Assembly (NCBI GenBank): GCA_036788295.1
Contig: DAIQNR010000001.1
Span: forward strand, 124,001-188,000
DNA length: 64,000 bases
Direction of reading: 5' to 3'
From: JAHQVK01 sp036788295
GTDB taxonomy: Bacteria; Myxococcota; Kuafuiibacteriia; Kuafuiibacteriales; Kuafuiibacteriaceae
A program made the translations under genes and the position numbers. The notes below the pieces were generated by a model. That model ran no database searches. It had not been told where the DNA came from and saw only the letters and a program-made list of their open reading frames with translations. Shown piece after piece: positions 57,744 to 64,000 of this stretch (positions within the stretch are counted from its first letter, which is position 1; the number at the start of each line of letters is the position of its first letter).

Positions 57744-60202
57744 GGACGCCTCCATCCTCGGACCGCGGCCCGAACCGCTCCCTCCGGCGCTTCGGCGGCC
57801 ACGGTGGCAAAGCGGAGCCCGCCCGCTTCGGCGAGCACGTGCAACCGGCGGCGAAGCTCCGGGTCCTCGGCGTCGGCGCCGAGCACCGCCCCGAGGAAGC
57901 CACCGGCGTCGAGCTCGGCCCAGGCCTCCTCGGCGCCCTTGGCCGCCACCACCTCGAAGCCCTCCGTGGCCAGCGCGGAGACCCAATGCGCGCCGCCCCC
58001 CACCACGAGCACGCGATCGTCCCTGGAGCCGAGGCCGAGCCCGGGGTGCCGAGAGCGGAGGTGGTTGAGCAGGGCCGGCAGCACCCCCGGCGGCAGCCCT
58101 CGCCCCCGCGCCTCCCGTTCGAGTCGCTGCAGCACCTGTCGCGGCGCCATCGCCCCTCGACCATCGGGGGGGAGAGCCAGCGCGTGGTAGCTCGTCGCTG
58201 CCCAAGCGACGGCCGCCGTGGCGTCGAGCGGCCCGGCCGACAACGAGGCCACCGCGGCCCGGACCGATTCGGGCAGGATCGCCTGCGCCTGCTGGCTCTC
58301 GGCCGACAGCCCGGCGGTGAGCAGCAGGTCGGCGGCGGCGGTCAGCGCCGACGCCTCGTCCTCCGGAACCCCGATGCGCCCCGCCACCGCCTTGGCCGTG
58401 GCCGCCGCCGGGCGGGGAGGGCCGAGCCCCACCGCCCGGACGGACAGCTCCTGGTAGGCCCGCGTCTCCTCGCCGAGGCCGAGGCGGACATGCCCCCGCA
58501 GCTCGGCGGCGACCGCTTCGAAGTCGAGGTACCGCAGGGCCGGATCGTCCGCGCCGAGGCGACGGACCACGGACGCGATCACCGAGTTGCCCTCGGGGGT
58601 CGACAGCGCCCTGGCGAGCACCTTCCCGAACGCGTACTGCTCGGAGCGGACGTCGTAGGGGTGGCCAGCGCGGTTCTCCGGGGCGACGCCTTCGGCCAGC
58701 GGGTGCATCGGACCGCCGATCGGCGACGCCCGGGAGAGATCGACCACCGAGCCGCCGAGCGCCGGGTCGCACAAGAGGTTCTCCGGACCGAGATCGGCGT
58801 GCAGCAGCCCGGCCCGGTGCAGCGCGGCGAGGGCCTCGGCCCAGTCGGCGGCCAGCGGGGTGAGCGTCTCCGGCTCGAGCGGACCCTCGCGCTCGAGACG
58901 GTCCGCGAGCGTCGCCCCGGGAAGGAATCGATGCACCGCGAAGAAGCGGACCCCGTGGCGGCCGGCATCGAGCAGGAGAGGGAGCCGGCGGTGCTCGACC
59001 CGAGCGGCGAACCGAGCCTCGCGCTTGAAGAAGCGAACCCATCCGTCCCAGTCGAGGCGGTCGTCTCGGCCGATCTCGGGGTCGAGAAGATGCACGACCA
59101 CCTCGCGGCCGAGGTTTGGATCCCGGGCCCGGTAGCGGCGGCGGTGCCCGGACATGCCCAGCTCTTCGACGAGCACGTACCGGCCGAGCCGCTCGTCGGA
59201 AGGCGGCGGGCTCGTGGGAACGTCCCGCAGATCCGCCGTCCACTCGGTGCTGCCCGCGCCCTCCCCTCCGAGCGCCCGCAGGCCGAGCTCGATCCGGCGC
59301 TCGATCTGCTCGCGCTCCTCCGAGAAGTGCGCCCGCAGGAAGGCCGCGATCGCGGCGCGAATGCGGTCCGGAGGCTCTTCAGCCGCCGCCCTGAGCACCG
59401 CCGCCACCTCGCCGAGATCCGTCGGCCGGGCCTCGACCCGGGGAGCCACCATCGATTGCAGCAGATCCGCCACTTCGAGCCGAACCTCGAGCACGCCGGC
59501 GTGAAGCGGGGGCACGTTGGCCTCGGCGATCGCGGCTCTGGTTTCCTCCTCGGTGGGGCGGTGAAACGGCCGGCGACCGCTCAGCGCCTCGTACAGCGTC
59601 AGTCCGAGCGCATAGGTGTCGGTTCGGGGCACGAGCTCTCGGCCGGACCACCGCTCCGGGGCCGCGTAGGGGAGCCGAGCCGCGCTCGGACCGACCGAAG
59701 CCCGGGCCCGCCCCACCCCAAAACCGGTGAGAGACACCCGGCCGTCATCGGCGAGCAGCACGCTGCGGGGGGCGAGCGCGCCGTGCACCATGGGAGCGGG
59801 CGCCCCAGGGAACCACGGGAGCGCGTGGGCGGCGTCGAGCGCCTCGGCCAGCTCGGCCCCGATGGAGCAAACCCACCGCTGCGGCAACGCCAGGCGGCCG
59901 AGGCGAACCGCCTTCAGCACCGCGGCGAGCGACGTGCCTCGGACCAGAGGAGCGACCACGCCGAGCTCCTCACCCTCCCTGGTCGCGAAGTCGGCCGCGA
60001 CCGCCGCTGGGTGCTTCAGCCGCTGGGCTGCGTTGGCTTCGGTGAGGAGCAGCCGAGAGAACCGCAGGTCCGACGCGAGCTCGGGGCGGATCCGCTGCAC
60101 CGCCTTCACCGTGGGCGCGCCCGCTTCGACCCCCGCGAACAGCTCCCCCATGGAGCCGGACGCGAGGCGGGTCAGCAGCCGGAACCGACCGAGTTGCCGC
60201 AT
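57740..60202 (-). CDS. tandem pseudokinase protein with possible pseudo-receiver tail
   Basis: An 820-residue protein with two kinase-like domains, both apparently inactive. Domain 1 (about 5-270) keeps GSMGELFAG and a beta-3 Lys (TVKAVQRI), but the HRD loop is MVHGALAPRSVLL and DFG is replaced by LTGFGVG. Domain 2 (about 350-600) keeps LLHADLGPENLL, but the beta-3 Lys is lost (REVVVHLLDP) and DFG reads VVDLSRAS. The last 90 residues (DRVLVVGGGAHWVSALATEG; AVLGADAEDPELRR) look like a receiver domain without the acidic pocket. ATG 60202 (MRQLGRFRLLTRLASGSMGE) is used; ATG 60292 overlaps the upstream stop (ATGA) and would add 30 unremarkable residues. It lies in an operon with an active kinase and a TPR protein. 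Confidence 0.8.
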   Translation of the reverse strand: MRQLGRFRLLTRLASGSMGELFAGVEAGAPTVKAVQRIRPELASDLRFSRLLLTEANAAQRLKHPAAVAADFATREGEELGVVAPLVRGTSLAAVLKAVRLGRLALPQRWVCSIGAELAEALDAAHALPWFPGAPAPMVHGALAPRSVLLADDGRVSLTGFGVGRARASVGPSAARLPYAAPERWSGRELVPRTDTYALGLTLYEALSGRRPFHRPTEEETRAAIAEANVPPLHAGVLEVRLEVADLLQSMVAPRVEARPTDLGEVAAVLRAAAEEPPDRIRAAIAAFLRAHFSEEREQIERRIELGLRALGGEGAGSTEWTADLRDVPTSPPPSDERLGRYVLVEELGMSGHRRRYRARDPNLGREVVVHLLDPEIGRDDRLDWDGWVRFFKREARFAARVEHRRLPLLLDAGRHGVRFFAVHRFLPGATLADRLEREGPLEPETLTPLAADWAEALAALHRAGLLHADLGPENLLCDPALGGSVVDLSRASPIGGPMHPLAEGVAPENRAGHPYDVRSEQYAFGKVLARALSTPEGNSVIASVVRRLGADDPALRYLDFEAVAAELRGHVRLGLGEETRAYQELSVRAVGLGPPRPAAATAKAVAGRIGVPEDEASALTAAADLLLTAGLSAESQQAQAILPESVRAAVASLSAGPLDATAAVAWAATSYHALALPPDGRGAMAPRQVLQRLEREARGRGLPPGVLPALLNHLRSRHPGLGLGSRDDRVLVVGGGAHWVSALATEGFEVVAAKGAEEAWAELDAGGFLGAVLGADAEDPELRRRLHVLAEAGGLRFATVAAEAPEGAVRAAVRGWRRP

Positions 60203-60288
60203 CGACAAAAGCGTAGCAGGCCCCGGCCGGCGCCGGGTACCGGCCGAACGAGCGCCGGTATCCCATCGGACGACCGGGGCCCCGGCGA

Positions 60289-62292
60289 TCATCGAGACAG
60301 CTTGGCCCGCACCGCCGACTCGACCCAGCCGTCGATTTTGGCCCCCTCTTTCGCCGCCGCCCTTCGGGCTCGGGAACGCTCCGCCTTGGTGACGCACGGG
60401 CGGACCACGCTGCTCGGCAGGCTGGCGAGGAACGTGCGAATCGATCCGGCCTCGGGGGCATCGGGGCGGCGCTCGAGGTAGGCGCGCAGGCACGCTCCCG
60501 CCCGGCCCAGGTCTTCGCTCTTTCGAGCGAGCAGGCCGATGTTCAGAAACAGGCTGCTCGGCGGGTGGGGGAGCGCGACGTCGAAGGACAGCTCGTAGGC
60601 GAGACGGGCGTCGTCCCATCGGCCGGCCCGCTCGAGCGCCACCGCGGCCTCGAACAGGCTCCGGGCCTTCATCCGGTCCCTTGCCGGCTCCGGGCTCGGG
60701 CCGGCGACCGGCCGCTGACCCTGCCGAGCCCCCGCCTTTGGGGCCCTCGGTTCCGGTCCCGATTTCGGCGCTTCGATCGGAGGCTCGACCGGCGATGCAG
60801 GTCGCTCCGCGGCTTCAGGTCCCGCCGCGGCTTCGGAGCCCGCCGCGGCTTCGGAGCCCGCCGCGGCTTCGGAGCCTGCCGCGGCTTCGATGGTCGTTGA
60901 CCCGGAGGAGCTCGGTTCTGGCGTCGGATCGGCGCCGTCCGGTGGACGCTCGGAGGTCCCAGGGTCGAGCGCGATGACCTCCACCCGCGCTTGTAGCCCG
61001 ACGACGACCGCTGCAGCGATGAGAGCGGGCGGCGCCCACCACCACGGAGATGGCCACCACCGCCGCCTCGGGAGCGCGGAACTCGACCCCACGCCCGGAA
61101 GCGGCCGGGTGTCCGCCGGGACCTCGGCTTCGGTTCCCCACTCCGAACGCGGAGGCACGAAGGTGCGCCCGGTGCGCGCCGGCTCGCGCCGGGTGTCGAG
61201 CCCCGGCTCGGCGCCGGCTCCTGCGGTGCCCGAGCCGACGCGCTGGGTCGGTGGGTCGTCCGGGAACTGGAGCCGAAGGGTCGGATCGACCACGGTGGGG
61301 GTGTCCGTCGGCGAGAGCGCCCGGTTCAGCTCGGCGTCGGTGACGCGCTCGGAGCCAAATCGCTCTTCGAGGTATGCCGCCAGGCGCCGACGCGGAGAGA
61401 TCGCTCCGAGCCGGGAGAGGTACCGCTCGAGGTCCTGCTGCACGGCGAGCATGGTGGGATAGCGGCGATCCCGATCTCGCTCGAGGCAGCCAGCGACGAT
61501 GGCCTCGATCTCTTCGTCGAGCGAGGGCTGCATGGCCCTGAGCCGAGGGGCGTCCTCCATCGTCAGCTTTCGAACCCTGTCCTGCAAGCTGGGGCCGTCG
61601 AATGGGTTCTTCCCGCTGAGCATCTGGCAGAGCATGACCCCGAACGCGAAGACATCGGAGCGGCGGTCGACGTCGTCGCCGAGCATCTGCTCCGGTGACA
61701 TGTATCCCAGGGTACCCTTGATGATGCCGGCCTCGGTCTCGGTGGCCCGACCGACGGCGTGCGCGATCCCGAAGTCGATGAGCTTGACCGCGCCCTCGAG
61801 TGTGAGCCTGACATTTTTGGGAGATACGTCGCGGTGCACGATCGACAGCGGCTCGCCATCGAGCCCGGTCGCCTCGTGGGCGTGGTGGAGGCCAGCGGCA
61901 ACCTCCGCGCCGATCCAGACCGAGAGCTCGGTGGGAAGCAGCGAGCCGCGGGCGAATTCTTCCTTCAGGACCTGCCGGAGGTCGGCGCCGCGCAAATATT
62001 CGAGCACGAGGTAGACCTCGTCCTCCCTGGCCACCAAATCGAGCACTTGGCAGATGTTCGGGTGCTGAAGGCGGGCGGCAATGTGCGCCTCGTCCACGAA
62101 CATCCACCGGAGCCGCTCGTCCGCGATCAAGCGGGGCAGCGGCCGCTTGATGACCACCTCGCGGCGAAACGCGTTCTCACCCCGCATCACCGCGAGGTAG
62201 ATGGCCGCGGTCCCGCCCACCTGGAGCGGGCGGATGATCTCGTACTTGGCGCGTCGGGGCGGCGAAATTGGAGAATCGACGGCGGGGGGCAT
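60289..62292 (-). CDS. Ser/Thr protein kinase, membrane-anchored, with TPR-like tail
   Basis: A 667-residue PknB-type kinase that looks active. It has a beta-3 Lys in REVVIKRPLP, catalytic loop HRDVSPKNV (Asp and Asn present; Lys of HRDLKPxN replaced by Ser), DFG in KLIDFGIAH and APE replaced by YMSPEQM. The ATP loop is VGGTAAIYLA. A Pro-rich juxtamembrane segment leads to a transmembrane helix (WWWAPPALIAAAVVVGLQA) near residue 440. Outside lies an Ala/Glu/Gly-Ser repeat and then a TPR-like segment (RSLFEAAVALERAGRWDDAR; GLLARKSEDLGRAGACLRAY). First gene of the operon with the pseudokinase and TPR genes; 53 bp from the divergent gene. Confidence 0.9.
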   Translation of the reverse strand: MPPAVDSPISPPRRAKYEIIRPLQVGGTAAIYLAVMRGENAFRREVVIKRPLPRLIADERLRWMFVDEAHIAARLQHPNICQVLDLVAREDEVYLVLEYLRGADLRQVLKEEFARGSLLPTELSVWIGAEVAAGLHHAHEATGLDGEPLSIVHRDVSPKNVRLTLEGAVKLIDFGIAHAVGRATETEAGIIKGTLGYMSPEQMLGDDVDRRSDVFAFGVMLCQMLSGKNPFDGPSLQDRVRKLTMEDAPRLRAMQPSLDEEIEAIVAGCLERDRDRRYPTMLAVQQDLERYLSRLGAISPRRRLAAYLEERFGSERVTDAELNRALSPTDTPTVVDPTLRLQFPDDPPTQRVGSGTAGAGAEPGLDTRREPARTGRTFVPPRSEWGTEAEVPADTRPLPGVGSSSALPRRRWWPSPWWWAPPALIAAAVVVGLQARVEVIALDPGTSERPPDGADPTPEPSSSGSTTIEAAAGSEAAAGSEAAAGSEAAAGPEAAERPASPVEPPIEAPKSGPEPRAPKAGARQGQRPVAGPSPEPARDRMKARSLFEAAVALERAGRWDDARLAYELSFDVALPHPPSSLFLNIGLLARKSEDLGRAGACLRAYLERRPDAPEAGSIRTFLASLPSSVVRPCVTKAERSRARRAAAKEGAKIDGWVESAVRAKLSR
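60821..60890 (-). repeat. 18-bp tandem repeat in the kinase gene
   Basis: Four near-identical copies of CCCGCCGCGGCTTCGGAG (60821, 60839, 60857, and a last copy at 60875 with one change and two bases short). On the coding strand they encode repeated EAAAGS units in the extracytoplasmic linker. Copy number can vary by slippage. Confidence 0.85.
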
Positions 62293-62345
62293 GGCAGTCG
62301 TCCGGCGGAGCCGCGCCGCTTCTGGACCGTGGTAACCTCACAGCC

Positions 62346-63563
62346 ATGCGAGGCGTCAAGCCCCCGAGCCTCCCGCCGAGCTCGCCGCTGCCCTCGCGGC
62401 TCGCGAAGGCCCTCGGGACGCCCAAAGGGACGGGCGGAGCGGGCAAATCCGCGGGCCGGACGACGGGCGGCGGGCGGGCCGGCGGGGCGGGCCGAAGCGG
62501 CGGCGGCGCCAAGAGCGGGGGCGCAAGCCGAGCCAAGGGCCCACAGGTCGAGCACGAAGGGGACGAAGGGATCGGTCCAAGGGCGATCGACGCCGAGGAG
62601 GAGGAACGACTCGGGACCCTGCGAAAGCACGCCGCCGAGCTCGAGGAAGAGGTCCGGCGGCACATGCACGGGCAGGCCCACTCCGAGCTGCGCCGAGACG
62701 AGGCCGAGGACCCGCTCGAGCGAAAAGCAGGGATCGCGTTCGACGAGGAGCGGCGCAGACGCCGGCACCCCGGCCAGGACGATGAATCGGAGGAGCGGGA
62801 GGAGCGGGAGCAGGAGGAGCGAGCCAAGCTGATGGTGGGCGGCGGCGGGCCGGCTCGCGGGCCGATCGTGGACCGCATGGGGGACGAGACCCTGCTCGAT
62901 CCGAACGAGATGAAGAGGATCCTCGGCCCGTCGGTGCGGTTTGCGCAGCACGCGATGATCCTGGCCGAAAAGAGGCTCGCTGGTGGTGTTCCCCGCGAAG
63001 GTGCCATCGCTTATCTCGCTGAACTGTACGCCGGTCTCGAGGACCGTGCGTACGCGGAGAAGGCGCTTCGGGACTTTGGGTCCGGTACCGGGGTGGTCGA
63101 TTTGTATCCGCTCGAGGTGGTCGAGCATCTGTTCGAAAACGTGCCTGGCTTCTTCTCGAAGACCCGCCGACAGGCCCTCTTCGGCGGCCAGCTCCGGGTT
63201 CGTATGCGCCCCGGAGCCGAGGTCTTGCTCAAGCACGACCCGAGCCTCCGCGTCCGCGGGTTCGCGCTCGAGGGCGGGCCTCGGCCCGGCTACCGCTTCG
63301 AGCCGGTCGATCCTCCGGGAACCTACCGGCTCTCCATCGACGAGCCGGGAGAGTTTCGGGCGCTCGTCTCCGCCATCAGCCGCGACGGGGTCATCGGGCT
63401 CGACCGGGTGAGCGTGTGGGTGGACGCGGAGGCGCCCGATCCAGCCGAGTGCGTGCTCGACCCGGAAACGCTCCCCCCGGCCGACATGGCCACCGCGCAG
63501 CCCGAGCAGCGGCGCGGCCTGCCCTCCGGACTCGATCAGCTCCACTTTCCCCGGCGCATTTGA
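62346..63563 (+). CDS. orphan charged protein, function unknown
   Basis: A 405-residue cytoplasmic-type protein. The N-terminal 90 residues are Gly/Ala/Arg-rich low complexity (GGRAGGAGRSGGGAKSGGAS). A highly charged coiled coil follows (AEEEERLGTLRKHAAELEEE; ERREEREQEERAKLMV-like stretch). The C-terminal half is more ordered: DRMGDETLLDPNEMKRILGP, AIAYLAELYAGLEDRAYAEK, then a beta-rich end (LRVRMRPGAEVLLKHDPSLR; YRFEPVDPPGTYRLSIDEPG). No signal, no membrane helix and no known motif. ATG 62346 is the start. It is divergent from the kinase operon and may be linked to it in regulation. Confidence 0.6.
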   Translation: MRGVKPPSLPPSSPLPSRLAKALGTPKGTGGAGKSAGRTTGGGRAGGAGRSGGGAKSGGASRAKGPQVEHEGDEGIGPRAIDAEEEERLGTLRKHAAELEEEVRRHMHGQAHSELRRDEAEDPLERKAGIAFDEERRRRRHPGQDDESEEREEREQEERAKLMVGGGGPARGPIVDRMGDETLLDPNEMKRILGPSVRFAQHAMILAEKRLAGGVPREGAIAYLAELYAGLEDRAYAEKALRDFGSGTGVVDLYPLEVVEHLFENVPGFFSKTRRQALFGGQLRVRMRPGAEVLLKHDPSLRVRGFALEGGPRPGYRFEPVDPPGTYRLSIDEPGEFRALVSAISRDGVIGLDRVSVWVDAEAPDPAECVLDPETLPPADMATAQPEQRRGLPSGLDQLHFPRRI

Positions 63564-63628
63564 GCCGAGGGCCGGGCACGGGCTCCGCCGCCGTGGTCTT
63601 TGGCCGGGCGCTTTGCCATGCTCCGCCG

Positions 63629-63982
63629 GTGGACGACGGCTGGCAGAGATGTCCCGGCTGCGGGCTCGGGCACTCGGTGCGGCCAGACGGGCGGTGCCCG
63701 CGCTGCGGGACTCAGGTCGTGGTGAAGCCTGCGGTCGCGCCAATCGAGCCGGCGCCGATGCCCAAGCAAGAGAGGCTCAGCGGCACCGTGAGCGACCCAG
63801 CGCTCGATGCGCCCTCCAAGCCTCGCCGGGCCCGGCTGCGCCTCCCCGCGCTCGGTCTGTTTTCGGCCGCGCTCGCGGTGTCCGCCGCCGCCACCCTGCT
63901 CGATGCGCGCCCGGTGTACGCGAGCGCGGGGGTGGTGCTCGCCGGGCTCGCGCTTACGGTGCTCGTGCTCGCCCGGGCCTGA
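63629..63982 (+). CDS. zinc-ribbon membrane protein
   Basis: A 117-residue protein. It opens MDDGWQRCPGCGLGHSV and has CPGCG plus RCPRCGTQ, a zinc-ribbon pair. A Pro/Ala linker (EPAPMPKQERLSGT) is followed by two C-terminal transmembrane helices (LPALGLFSAALAVSAAATLL; ASAGVVLAGLALTVLVLARA). GTG 63629 is used; GTG 63593 would add 12 residues. Function unknown; the zinc ribbon should be cytoplasmic. Confidence 0.65.
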   Translation: MDDGWQRCPGCGLGHSVRPDGRCPRCGTQVVVKPAVAPIEPAPMPKQERLSGTVSDPALDAPSKPRRARLRLPALGLFSAALAVSAAATLLDARPVYASAGVVLAGLALTVLVLARA

Positions 63983-64000
63983 GGGAAGCTAGGGGCCTAC

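Noticed and set aside
60821..60890. Short regular repeats that could be a CRISPR array
   Set aside because: The 18-bp units are contiguous, without spacers, and encode a protein linker.

Overview
The window is very GC-rich, densely coded DNA from a Gram-negative bacterium that most resembles a myxobacterium (Myxococcota). This placement is inferred from gene content and style, not from a marker gene. Supporting signs are several eukaryote-like Ser/Thr kinases with Pro/Ala-rich tails, many secreted lipoproteins, choice-of-anchor and VWA proteins with DxD calcium repeats, a Tol-Pal system, a Gld-type ABC operon, and many ATGA or TGATG start/stop overlaps. A run of exactly 100 N (23769-23868) is a scaffold gap, so this is a draft assembly or MAG.

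Layout. 1-5 kb: the 3' part of a Ser/Thr kinase, an outer-membrane barrel-like protein, and an Ig-repeat lipoprotein on the other strand. 4.5-9.5 kb (-): ruvX, translationally coupled to a giant repeat lipoprotein. 9.6-12.4 kb (+): egtB-egtD (ergothioneine core) and a DsbD-alpha-like lipoprotein. 12.4-17 kb: AGCS amino-acid symporter (-), prmC (+) and POT peptide transporter (-). 17.2-21 kb (+): a propeller-type hybrid histidine kinase. 21-24.8 kb (-): a VWA/calcium-repeat protein broken by the gap, and a SirB1-type protein. 24.9-27.7 kb (+): a large orphan with a degenerate zincin-like motif. 27.7-28.5 kb: a divergent pair made of an 88-aa coiled-coil protein (-) and a MerR-type HTH fused to a photoactive-yellow-protein-like domain (+). 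28.6-29.9 kb (-): an orphan lipoprotein. 30-34.6 kb (+): tolQ-tolR-tolA/tonB-like-tolB-pal plus a tail-anchored protein. 34.6-35.5 kb (-): a soluble histidine kinase. 35.6-40.8 kb (+): a fadN-type beta-oxidation enzyme, a thiolase and an AbgT-family transporter. 40.9-41.9 kb (-): an orphan ATP-grasp enzyme, followed by about 0.7 kb of unusually AT-richer DNA. 42.6-48 kb (+): a Gld-type ABC operon and an XRE/coiled-coil protein. 48-52.2 kb (-): a subtilase and an SH3-like protein. 52.2-53.5 kb: gene-poor DNA, a MITE-like element and a CAU tRNA. 53.5-63 kb (-): a zinc-ribbon protein, a large VWA lipoprotein, and a three-gene kinase, tandem-pseudokinase and TPR operon. A charged orphan protein and a zinc-ribbon membrane protein (+) end the window.

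Most interesting item: the gene at 27992-28537 has an excisionase/MerR-like winged HTH followed by a domain that aligns without gaps to photoactive yellow protein. It keeps the chromophore Cys (C69 equivalent), Tyr42 and Glu46, which suggests a single-component blue-light-responsive transcription factor. Second is the 57.0-62.3 kb operon, in which an apparently active Ser/Thr kinase is coupled to a protein with two degenerate kinase domains and a possible pseudo-receiver tail. A short element with 17-bp perfect terminal inverted repeats and a 5-bp target duplication lies beside the tRNA.

All functional calls rest on reading motifs by eye. No database search was run.
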